64,000 bases of DNA from Cylicocyclus nassatus. Taxonomy: Eukaryota; Nematoda; Chromadorea; Rhabditida; Strongylidae. The notes below the pieces were generated by a model. That model had not been told where the DNA came from. It ran no database searches and worked only from the letters and a program-made list of their open reading frames with translations. Of the stretch, positions 23,301 to 34,213 are shown piece by piece. Each line of letters starts with the position of its first letter. Positions within the stretch are counted from its first letter, which is position 1. The stretch covers positions 14,298,880-14,362,879 of the forward strand of contig CATQJL010000112.1 in the NCBI GenBank assembly GCA_958299035.1, in the 5' to 3' direction. Made by a program: the position numbers and the translations under genes.

Positions 23301-25043
23301 GTAAAATTTCTCTATACTCGCACCAATCATTCTTGACGGCCTCTTTTCATACGTAATCGTGAAAACCATCTGTGAAATATACCTCAACTTTAGGCTAATA
23401 ACGACCGGCAATTACAATACTGCCCGTATTTGTAAAAAGAATATGCGCAGTTCCCCGATTTATGTGGCATCACCGTAGCGTGGCCATATCTCGGCTTAGA
23501 GTGGACGAATTCCTAATTTAGGGGTAACATTCGAGCCATCTCGGCGTGGCGCATCTTCTGTTATATAGAAGTTACCCTTGTCACAGTAGATAGATTCTAC
23601 AAATTGTTTCAGTTTTGTTTTTTTGCTACGATAGGTTACTCAGAGTGCTTATTCATTGCACTCACGGAGCAACCCACCCACCATAAGCAAAAATCTGGAA
23701 TTTCTTGAGATGGTCTGCTACCACTTCTATCTTGAGAGATGCGCCACACAGAGCTGAAGCAAATGGTGTCCTTGGATTAAGCGTTCGTCCACTCCGAAGC
23801 AAGATATGACCACGCTACAGTGATGTTTCTTGAATTGGGCGGTTGCGCGTCGTTTTTTTTCGAAAAATATGAGCAGTATTTATATAAAAAGCTTTCTATC
23901 ATGTACTTAATAAGCCTTATGTAGGATTTCAAGCGTTTTTTAATAAACAGTGGTGTCGGAAACGGCTGATTGGCTAATTTTTAGAGTAACCTGCAAATTT
24001 CGCTCAACGCCGCTCAGGACTTTTTAATAGGAGATTTTCTAATTTTTTTAAATTCAATTTCAGAATCCGAATGGCGCTTGAGAGTCGCTGGCAGTGATGA
24101 TAAATGAGAATTCCAAACTACTGAAAAAATCTGTCTTTTTTATGCTCTATTAAGCTTAAAAATTACCAAATCGACGTCATGGCTTAATTCCTATCTTGGA
24201 CTTCGATGCCAAGGCAAGGACCGTTATTGGCAGAGATCTATAGCTCTATTTAGACCATCACGGTTGTTTCCATCTAAATTTTTGCTTTTAGCTTATTTTA
24301 AACTGTATTTCAAGGCACCAAAACTGCTTTGCAAAAGCTGGTTTGCTTCAAATCCTTGCTTGCATGGGACGCTTTCAGTCATCAGACAAGATTCTCTAAA
24401 TGCTTCTACATATTTCTGTAACTTTCTTTTTCCGCGACTTCAAGTGCTTCTTTATAAGTCCGGAATTTAATCCCAGTGCTTAAATACATAAAATTCGAGG
24501 CTTTGACTTCGTTACCTTTTGTTTCAACGTTCTGAAACAGAAAATTGAGAAACAGGCGACTGAAAGCTTCATCGAAGTGATTTGAACCTTACTCTCTTTG
24601 ACATGCGGACAAAATTCAATATAAAAATCAGAAAACCACAGGTGTTATGAACAGAAACAGCAAATGACTATTTGTCTGCGTCAAAGCACGAAATGCAAGA
24701 ATCATTTTCTCAAAAAGCCCTCATACGGCTTTTAGCCTGGAGAAAAAACGGAAAGAAAATATCCTTATCATAAGAGAACAAATTGAGATTCGTTATACAT
24801 CAGAGAACAAATTGAGATTCGTTATAAGTTAATTTCAACAGGTATATCTTGTTAATGGAATCATCACTAACTTCTCGTGTTAGTACCTCAGTTTGGAACA
24901 GTTGCGAAGTCTTCATCATCACTTCATGTTGTTCAGGAATCATGCCCCTTACGGACTGGTGGGCAGGAACATACAGTGGGTCTCCATCATGTCGCATGAA
25001 AGCCGTAACTTATGGGATAAAAGTAGGTTTATTCTTCCAGGTT

Positions 25044-26131
25044 ATTTTTTATTTATTAAATACGCTCTTGGCGTTCCTTACAAAAAGAACAAAAAGAACA
25101 CGAGTTACTCTTACAACCGCAATCAAAGTCTACCATGAAGATTAGGTCCAAACTTTCAAATTGGTTAAGAATTATATGTTGACTGAGCTTGTATGTGACT
25201 GCTCTAGATTACATTTGTCAGAATATAAAGGTGTGATCATGGAGATGGTACCCATGCCCCCGTTATTGCCAGCAAAATGTCTCTGAGATATTCTATAGCC
25301 TAGGTTTGGATGGTGGATATACTCTCACCATATGAGGCAAGTAGGATGAGCTTAATAACTCAATGTTAATCTTGAGTAATATGGAGGATTGTAAAGAATT
25401 ATATGTGAGCGAGATCAGCCAGTTGTTGAAAGCTATGAAGGTGGTGTTCACGCCTACTCGTTTGCTAGCAAAATGCTCTTGAAGTAGTAAAGTTAGCAAA
25501 GCAGGGCTTGGTCGGAAGAGTAGCAAATAACCTTGCCCAAATGATTCCGGGGAGAGAACAATGCTCCGAGAGAATATCAATAGAATTCCACTTATTAACT
25601 CAACTAGAGCAAGTCAGCAAGCTTTGCTGATTGAAAGGAAGCAATCGTTGTTCAGACCTGCACTAACATGATGACATGATATGGATTAGTAAGAAATGTA
25701 GAAAGCAAATAGTATTGGTAGAAAGACAAGTATCAATGGCCGTATTTGGTCTTGATTTGAAGTCGATTCAAAAATTCAATCGCACGTCAATCGCACATGG
25801 CCACCTGATCATGGAAAAACAGATGTCGGACTAGCACTATCTGTAAAGATTTCATTTAATCTTAGTGTTTTTAGTTTATTTTTGAAAGAGCTGCTATTAG
25901 TGCATGATAGAACTTCATTAGGTAGTTTTTGTATCAGGTTTATCACACGTTGGAAAAACTCGTAGTTTGATAACGTTGATTTCTTTCGCCCACCGATTCG
26001 CTGATGATAAATAGAAAAACAACTGATCCTTCCGTATGTGGGTCTGAATACCTATTATATTAATAATATCGTTAGTGATATTATTAATATTATTACCTAA
26101 TACCTATAATATTAATAATATCATTAGTGAT
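25044..26131. other. U2-specific 1.1 kb insert with internal direct repeat
   Basis: Sequence without counterpart in U1, U3 or U4. Two diverged copies of a roughly 220 bp segment begin with AAGAATTATATGT at 25168 and 25395. Both can be read with a shared pattern G(D/G)G(T/V)HA..ASKM, and downstream a 53-codon frame (QNALEVVKLAKQGLVGRVAN onward) is open at about 25469-25632. This suggests decayed coding repeats of unknown origin. Near the right end, AT-rich repeats of ATTAATAATATC occur (26060-26125). Confidence 0.45.
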
Positions 26132-26224
26132 CTTGGCAAACTCTTGTTTATACCGTTCCGTGCTTCTTCGGTGAACACCGTACGATTAGTACTAAAGTCG
26201 TGAGTCACTTGCACAGTTGACTAA

Positions 26225-26445
26225 AGAGCCGGGCATATTTCACGTGATTTCAGTCGCGACGCGGTGTGGCAATATTCCACTTGTGCATTACTTATTGTAG
26301 GCACATTCTAAAAGTGCAGAAGATGGGGACATTTTAGCAATCCAAGTAAGTTATCTTCACTATGCCGTTTGTTATTGAATCCGAAAACTTCTGGGAACTG
26401 CCAAATCGCGTCGCGACTAAGATCGCGTGAAGTATGTCCGGCTTT
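26225..26445. mobile_element. Harbinger-type MITE, U2
   Basis: About 221 bp with terminal inverted repeats of about 45 bp (AGAGCCGGGCATATTTCACG and near complement), containing AGTCGCGAC. It is flanked by TAA (26222-26224) and TAG (26446-26448, one change). U1 and U3 have the empty site GACTAAGTTT. A 3 bp TAA duplication is typical of PIF/Harbinger elements. Same insertion site as in U4. Confidence 0.75.
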
Positions 26446-27114
26446 TAGGTTTCGAGTGCGATATTTCCTTGCGTCAAAGCAGTTCAAGACAACTATTTTG
26501 GTCTCGCATAAGGTCTAGAAATATCATACACTCGTCTGCAAAAAGATTAATTGTGCTATTCTAGAATGCAAATCTTTGACAGGGTTGACATCACCGAGTA
26601 ACTGTCATTTATTTATCTTTGGCCTTGTGCAGCTAGTTGCGTTTCTAGCTTGATTGAAAAGGATAATCTCCAGTTTTCGGAGTTTAACTAAGCGAGGTTG
26701 GCCACTTTTAACTTGGTCATAGGAAGAATACAAAGCTGCCTAACTTAGTTCTGACTCTTGGCAAAGGGCAAATATTCTGAATTAATGTTGAACGCTTATT
26801 CCAAGTATGCTAATCCTAGCTGCGGCGTACCTTTATGAAGTGAGTTGTGTACTTTTCACTGCTCAAAATGGGCATACTACTGAACATGGGAAGACTGCAG
26901 GTAGAAATCTGCAAGAATAAAGTGAGGCGATATCGAATCACATTAAATCAAGTCTTTTCTCACTGAAAAGAAGCTTAATGCAAGTGTATTAGTATTTAGA
27001 TGATGATGCTGTAATGTTAACATATAAAGAAGCGCCGCAACTAGAAATGGCATGTTTGGGATCAGCATTTGGAACTGGTTCAGAATGTAAAAATCTCTTT
27101 TCACAAGATCAAGC

Positions 27115-27568
27115 TTACAAGGGAATGGTCAGAAGTCGAAGTGGCCAATCCATGCAAATTGCATACCATTCGATGCAGCATAAAATGCTGATTGCAAATC
27201 TGTCTTCCATATCTGCAGAGCGCCTTTGTAGGTGAAGTTATGAGCAGCTTTACTGCGAAAAACACGTATACAAAAATTGCGGAATTAGGAACATTATTGC
27301 TCTTTCAACTCACCTCTAGGAGCGGATCATATGAAGTGACCTAGTTGCATGTTTTGGTCCAACACTGAATCGAGAATGGTCTTGTACGGCCAAGTTTGCA
27401 CTTTACACGCATTATTTCTTAGCAAAATAATGGCTCAACGGCTTATAATTTCGTCCACAAAAGCGCTCTGCAGATAGGGAAGACAGATTTAGAGTCAGCG
27501 TTTTATGCTGCATCTAATGGAATGCAACTTGTATGGATTGGCTACTTCGATTTCTGACCATTTCCTTG
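27115..27568. mobile_element. Fold-back MITE, U2
   Basis: About 454 bp present only in U2. The left arm from ACAAGGGAATGGTCAG to about 27240 pairs with the right arm ending CTGACCATTTCCTTGT. Arms are roughly 125 bp and carry GATGCAGCATAAAA and ATCTGCAGAGCGC in both. U1 has the continuous sequence AAGCTAAGCTAGGTACC. The exact target duplication is unclear. Confidence 0.65.
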
Positions 27569-29872
27569 TGAGTTAGGTACCTTCCTTGCGGGTTAATGTG
27601 AAAAAATAGAGTCGTGCGAATAACACTGAGCTATTGTGAAGTAACAGATTCTTGAGAGGAATGCTGAGCTTTTTGAAATCTCGAAAGATTAAAGTAGTCC
27701 ATTGCCTTTTTATCAAACATTCTAAGGCACATGAATAATGCGCATGAGTTCACAGTGTGCGATTCTCTCCTCTCAGCCGACCTGCCGATTATAGCCCCTA
27801 TAAGCGCACAAGAACCTCTGTGTTAACGTTTCCGTTGCTTACGAAGTTTTATCATGCACCTGCTATTGAATTTTGTTTATAGCTAAAGAAGCACAATCTA
27901 TAATAGAATTAGCCAAACAAGTCATCCTGTAATGTAGAGCGCGGTGAAAAAAATAGTTGCCAGACCATCATTAAAATGTTTTCAATGCACACAGGAGCTC
28001 TACATTTTGATTTCTGGCCTTCTGTATCTGCTTACCCGTGATCTAGCTACCGATTTGCCAGTGGCGGGTACAGAATTTCGCTTGGGGAGAAGGAGGGGCG
28101 CAAAAAATTTGGATGAAGGAGTGCCCTTAGCCACAACTTCCAAAAAAATTTGGGATGCTTTACAAGTTTTCCGCTTTACCGTATGATATTTCTTAATTAA
28201 TGCGTTGAAAACAGTCAAATGAACAATCTTACTACGCTTACAGGCAAGCTTCTGGAGATCTTCGCGACCTACTTCGAAGAGGTGGGACATGCTAGATTGA
28301 AAAGAACATGTGAGCATGTATCAAAAATGAAAAACATGCTTGGTCCCAGAAGTAGCAAGTTGTAGTTGGATTTATGAACACCTGTTACCTCTACTTATGC
28401 CGTTTTGTTGCGGTGTAAAACAACTACTAGGAGATACACTTACATACAAAAGCAGATATTGCAGATACTGTGTAATGCAAAGCTAAACAGTAAGTAATGG
28501 AATCATCTTTCCGTTTGCACTGTCTCACGATATTGCCTATATAGCTACCAACAGGGTGATCTAAGGTGTGACGCAGAAAAATTTCCATTGCTCATCCAAC
28601 ATTGCTAAACCTGCTTGAAACTACAACATGTTTGCATTCAACTGATAGTAAAAAAATTTTAGTATAGAATCTCATAGGCTACCTTTGTGATGCCGCCTCT
28701 GTTCTCTGGTAAAAGATTTATTCTCTTTGTAAAAAGTTCCTGCAATGCGCGTAAAGCTTTTTGCGGAATTTCGACTGAAGCTCTCAACAGGGTCTCTTTC
28801 TTGTGAGTCTTTTTTAAATTCGTAAGAGCAAGTATTTCTTGCTAGTAATTCTTGCTCACACATAGATCAAAGAGAAAATCTGCAGGGTTAACCGGGCAAG
28901 TTTGAAGGCTGAACTTTATCTGTCCAAATGTGGTCCACTTGGCGACGGAAAATCAAAAAATCCATTTTTAGTCTATTTTGTGCCATGTTTCAATGATAGC
29001 TGTCATCCCACAATTTGCTTGTCCATTGTGTTTCTTTCTCTTTTGAGTTGTGGTAACTTTTTTAGCTCAAAGCAAACGCTCTAAGGTTTGTTTGGATTTT
29101 TTTGCAAACGGCCCAGCTCACCGCAAGAAAGAGATAATGCATTAGTGTGGGATTCATCTTCCAACCAATACAACATGGGAATAATATGAAAGTCACAGAA
29201 GTTATGAGCCAGAAATGAACATTCAAAAATTCTTCCATCTTCCAAACAGTTAAAAAAATAATATTTAGCCTTTCGAATTCCTCAATCTTGATCCCACGTA
29301 CTCTCTTTCTGGCTTATCTGAGAACGAAAAGTTTGCTTTTCAAGTCACGTACCTTGATAATCCAAAAGGAAGTTGGCAAAAGCTTGGGACAAAAAAACCA
29401 CTGCCGCAAATCAAGAAATGTTGATTTACCGGAGCCGGGTATGAACATTTCAAAAAGTAATCTATAAGATCTTAATAAAAATTTTGAAGCCAAATTCCTT
29501 CTTTTCACTTTCTCTTTTCAAGATTAAGATTTTCTGGTACTTTTTCGTATCCGAAAATATTTTAAAAAGAAGGATAATGCTTTTTTTCTTTTACCAAATA
29601 CGGTCATAACTTCGCAGGAAGATTTGTCAACCTTTTGTCACGTATGAAAATTTTGACATATTCTCTACCTGTTCAAGAAGTTTTAGCAAGAGCTTGTTTA
29701 GCCTACCCACCAATATAAGTTCCCTCTGTTTTCTTTGCCATTAATGACATTAATATCAACAGTTTCGAAAATCAACATTTATCGTAAGAGTAACATCCTT
29801 TATTATCGAACACATAAAGCACCCCCACCTTTGGGTGGCGAAGTAAGGTAGTCTTAAAAAAAGAGTTATTAC

Positions 29873-30139
29873 CTACTTAATTTCATTGTAAAGTCCTTGA
29901 CTATTTGCCAAACTCAGAAATGGAGAAAAATAAAGAAAAAAGTTGATAGAACCAGATAGGGGTTTCTGACGCATTCTGACACAAAATACCAGCAAAGCGA
30001 ACAAAAGTGAGAAGATTTTTCGTTGTACAAGTGTAACATACCCGAGATCCTCACAATATCGATAGTACTTACAGCTTCTGATCAGCGGTACTATGATGTA
30101 GCATTTTTGCATCAGGCAAACACTGTCAAAAGTTTTCAA
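29873..30139 (-). CDS. Conserved minus-strand ORF next to the peptide gene (U2), doubtful
   Basis: An 88-codon minus-strand frame, found again in U3 (40345-40079). A related one in the diverged U4 copy is at 55440-55168. Shared parts are FDSVCLMQK, YIII or YIIV, LIRSCKY, TLVQR and NFFLYF...LSL..SQGL. U1 has an extra 24 bp and a stop. A GTAAGT lies inside it (after LIRS), so it could instead be an exon followed by an intron. There is no ATG before the MQK methionine. It may be a small membrane or secreted protein, or chance. Confidence 0.25.
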   Translation of the reverse strand: MKTFDSVCLMQKCYIIVPLIRSCKYYRYCEDLGYVTLVQRKIFSLLFALLVFCVRMRQKPLSGSINFFLYFSPFLSLANSQGLYNEIK

Positions 30140-30638
30140 AAATTCTTGTGCGTGATTTAAACCGTTTCAGGGAAAATGCTTAATGGCCGTTCAAAGTGCA
30201 ATTTGTTCGCGCTGTATGTATACTTTTGACAGCAATTTGTTCCACCTGATTTGTATGCCAGGCCGCTTAACGACACTCCGATTTTTCCTAATAATTTTCC
30301 GATATCAAATAAAACCGATGCAAAACAAATATAAGTGTGAATGTGTTAAGCGCAATCAGTTTTTTCCGTCCTTAACGGTTTTGCTCCCCTTATTTCAGCT
30401 AGCATTATAACACGTTCTGGAGCACAAATTTTTGGCCAGAATTCTTGCTGACATAAAAACATCTAGAATTTTCTTAGAATGTCCCACGTTATACAACTCC
30501 TTAACATCACAAATTATCCACTCCCCCCTCCTTCATCATTTCTCAATGTTTTTGAGAACTAGTTCTGGTTTTCCGTTACATCGTCTTCCAGCTAGCTTTC
30601 ATTAACCTAAGAATATTGCGCATCTTCTAGAATCCGAC

Positions 30639-30897
30639 ATGCGGTTCATCAACGTAAACTTTGTTGCTCTTCTGGTGTACTTGTGTCATGGCAGGTCATG
30701 CCCATCAACTGACCCCAAATGCCGTGAGGCAGCTATGGAAAAAGTAAGCAGTGAGCAGCTTGGTGAAAATAGTACTGATAACAATATTCTAGGCCTGCCG
30801 TCCGCCCTGTAGAAAGCAACAGGTCATGTCGGAGGACACGTGTGTAACACTCTGCAAGGACCCATTAAACCCAAGGATCCAAAAATTATTGTCGTAA
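30639..30897 (+). CDS. Secreted six-cysteine peptide, copy 2 (U2)
   Basis: Exons 30639-30743 and 30793-30897 with a 49 nt intron encode 69 residues. It differs from copy 1 by Y7N in the signal peptide and R39P (ACRPPC instead of ACRRPC), plus a synonymous AAA for AAG at the end of exon 1. All six cysteines, both splice sites and the TTCTAG acceptor before the ATG are kept. Followed 112 bp later by a hAT-type element. Confidence 0.82.
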
Positions 30898-31009
30898 TTC
30901 AGTTAAACCGTATAAACGTTTGTACGCACAACGCCTTGATACAAACAGTGATGAGAAAATGAACACACTGCGCAGGCTTGTCACAGTTGGCTTACGTGAC
31001 AGGCTGGAC

Positions 31010-32540
31010 CAGGGGTGCGATGGGGGGAGCCGGGCCCACCAAAAGTGAACGTGGTAGTACCGGACACTCACCTCCCAAAAACGTCGACCGAGGGGAGAGG
31101 GAGGGGGGAAAGGGGGGGGGGGGGGGAGCAGAACATTAACGTCTATCCTCCAGGTCGTTGCTGCCAGTGCGCGGAAAATAAGCAAAACAAATGCAAAAGG
31201 GATCATTGGAAGCATTTTTTTGTATATAGCGTCATAAATATCTTTAATAAACGTGCTTATCAAATAGTGTATTTGGAAGTAAAACTCAGCGGAACTGTAT
31301 GTATTTTATTTATCAAATTTTGTTATAATATACAGCGAGAAAGTAGATCGATCCAGGCAGTAACGGCAGAGAACCAGAATTTTGAATAATTAAATAGTGA
31401 AAAATCATGCGAAATTTCCACTGTTATAAATTTGTCGTTTGAAGGTGTCAGCAGTTGCTACTTTTGAAGAGTAAATGGTGCTCTATCAGATAGTGAAAGA
31501 AGCGAGCCGATTTGATTGATAGTCGTCGAACACCAGAATAAATATTTACGCCATTTTTGGATCTTGAATGTGAGAGTACGTGATGTTGCACTTCATAGGT
31601 TTTGTAGAGTAAGGTTTGCCTCATCAGAATATGTCTTAGCCATACCAATCCTTTTAAAAACGCCGAGATCCAGAATCTTGAAGAAGCAGGTGAAAAGCGC
31701 TTTTTGAAAACTTCGTAGGTTAGATTCTTCTCATCAAGAGCTTTCTGATGGTACATAATGTGTAGGGGTTTATGGTCTCCTACGATTTATGCCCGGGAGG
31801 GGAGACTTTTCATCACAAAGTCTCTCCTGGCGGCCTCCCTCCAATACATTAAAGTGGGCGAGGGGGAGGAGTAGTGATGAAAAGTCTCCCCCTCGGGCAT
31901 AAGTCACAGAGGGCACCGAATGCCACAACTTATAAATCGTCTAAAAACTCTTGATGAGAAGAATCTAACTTGCGAAGTCTCAACATGATTCATGCAGTTC
32001 TGAAGAACTCATGAGCTATTAAATTTTGAAAAGCGCTTTTTTACCTGCTTCTTCAAGACTCTGGATTTCTTCGCTGTTTCAACGGATTGGTATGGCTAAG
32101 ATATATTCTAATAAGGCAAACCTTACTCTTCAAAACCTGTAAATTCGCAACTGCTGACATCTTCAAACGACAGATTTATAACAGTGGAAATTTCGCATGA
32201 TTTTTCGCTATTTAATTATTCAAAATTCTGGTTCTCTGCCGTTACTGCCTGGATCGATCTACTTTCTCGCTGTACATTATAGCAAAGTTTAATTAATAAC
32301 GTACAGTCCCGCTGAGTTCTACTTCCAAATACACTATTTGATATGCACGTTTATTTTAGATCATTACGACGCTGCATACATAAAAATATGCCTTCAATGA
32401 TCCCTTTTGCATTTGTTTTGCTTATTTTCCTTCTTTATCGTCCAGCGAAAAAATATTTTATTCCAAAAGTGAAGGTGGTCACCCTGCACCAGCTCAAAAG
32501 TGAAGGGGGGGGGGAATCGGCTCCCATTATCGCACCTCTG
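31010..32540. mobile_element. hAT-type fold-back element, U2
   Basis: 1531 bp copy of the U1 element at the same site, with GGCTGGAC at 31002-31009 and 32541-32548. The right end reads CGCACCTCTG. Internal poly-G runs are 15 and 10 bases, different from U1 (11 and about 15) and U3 (9 and 13). It was probably spread by the duplication of the unit rather than by separate insertions. Confidence 0.85.
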
Positions 32541-33961
32541 GGCTGGACATTGTTTGAGGGTAGAAGCGAAGAGGATAGGCCTAAATTTAGAAGATGTTGA
32601 TGTAGACCAGTAAATGCGCCTCAGAAAGCTGATTCCAAATCTATGTTCACTAGCTGCTGTACGACTCTTTGAATAAAATTATGTTTTTTCTCCGTATTGA
32701 TATCAAGATATCTAGGCAGTTAGAAGCGTTAGTATTCAAGCTTTCTACACTCGCATATATCGAAGACGGTTTTCCTAAACTCAGCGTAAAGCTTTAATTT
32801 ATTTGGGCGCTCTTTTGCAGTACGTAAGTAACTATTTCAACGATATTGGTGATCTTTCATCAAAACAGTGCATTAGTGGAAAGAAGTGTTCATAACTTCT
32901 TTCGGAAGAGCGCACAGCAGATATCGAAGGCAGATTTGGAATTAGCGACTCTACATGCGTTTAATGGTCTACGTTTTATTTCGAAGACAACGTTCATAAA
33001 GTATCCTACACTCGTAAGAAAAGATAAAAAATCGGTCTATTTCGATTCTCCGTGACCTCAGCTTGCGAAGGGTTTGTATGCTTGTAAGAGAATTTTGCTC
33101 GGCTGCAAAGTTTTTACTAGGGTGACCCAGGAAGGCGAACACTGAGAAGGAACGGGGTAGAGCAAGTTAGTATTTAATTTCCCTCCTGTTTCAAAGTTGG
33201 CAATCTTTTTTCGTCCGGCAAACTATAAATCACTGAAAAGTTTAGGAGACGGGAAGTCACATAGACCGTCGATTTTTTTAGCACCTTCTAACGAGTTCCA
33301 ATTTCCCTGGAATTATGTGCATTAACAATAAATTTCTGGCCAATGAAGAATTAACCACTACCAACTATCTATCTATGTTCCAAAGCCCCTCCTTCATCTT
33401 TCAAGGACGAGGATAGCCCAAATCCCCTTCACCTGGAAGAGACCCAGCCCCCCTCATTGCATCTATGGTTGTTAGTAACCACAGGTGAAAAACATTGAAA
33501 TTAATGTGCTGCAACTACAAGTTGTCGAAACATTTTTGGGCACGTTTACGATTTTCCCAAGAAATTTTGTTAGTGAACATCTAGTTGTAACACTCGTACT
33601 TCGTTTTTCCATTTTCTATTGTCACTGTAGAAATTAAAAAATGTGATCAAAAAAGTTTTAAGACTGAAGAAATAAACGCGTATGAAAGCCCTATTTAAAA
33701 ATTCTCTGGAAAAAATGGTCACAAATTTCCGCTTTACTCAAAAATGAAGTGGTCCTCATAAATGGAGTCGATGCTTTGTGGCAGAACAAAGTACAGCCGA
33801 CTCAATCAGATTTTGGATTAAATTGTACAGTCCTAAAATCAGATTTTGCTACGCTCGTTCTGAGCCTTGACTGATCCCAATTCGCAAATTCTACATTGAG
33901 GAGACATTATAACTTAGACTAAGCAAAGACAAATTCCGTCAGCGGTAGATATTCTTCTTTA

Positions 33962-34213
33962 GTGCTGTTGCTTACTCTTATTTCTTGCTCTTGTATTTTG
34001 CTCAGGAGCCCAGCACGAGCTCTTGTATTCTGCTCAGGAGCCCAGCACGAGGCTGCATTTAAGAAATTTAAAAACGAGTCCCCTTTGGGATTGCCGAAAA
34101 TAACCTTCTGCTTAGGGTCCCCACGATACATTCAGGCAAAGAAAAGAAAAGGCGGCTATTATATCATACCATCAAGAGCCGTAGCAGATGGGACGAAATT
34201 TGGGTTAAGATGA
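33962..34213 (+). CDS. ORF created by a 32 bp duplication (U3), doubtful gene
   Basis: In U3 and U4 a 32 bp segment containing CTTGTATTCTGCTCAGGAG is duplicated in tandem. Because 32 is not a multiple of three, it joins a hydrophobic leader-like frame (LLLTLISCSCILLRSPARA) to a downstream frame with QHEAAFKKFKNESPLGLPKI. U1 and U2 lack the duplication and the joined frame. The U3 copy begins with GTG, the U4 copy with ATG. It could be translated or be an accident. No family is recognised. Confidence 0.2.
   Translation: MLLLTLISCSCILLRSPARALVFCSGAQHEAAFKKFKNESPLGLPKITFCLGSPRYIQAKKRKGGYYIIPSRAVADGTKFGLR

Larger units (their letters stand above)
20463..32577 (+). repeat. Tandem array unit U2
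   Basis: Complete unit with the same landmark order as U1. Specific inserts are a roughly 1.09 kb block at 25044-26131, a Harbinger-type MITE at 26225-26445 and a fold-back at 27115-27568. The 28.0-31.4 kb part is almost identical to U1, whereas 24-27 kb is closer to U4. The junction with U3 at 32577 has lost about 370 bp that are present at the U1/U2 junction (20354-20726). Confidence 0.9.
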
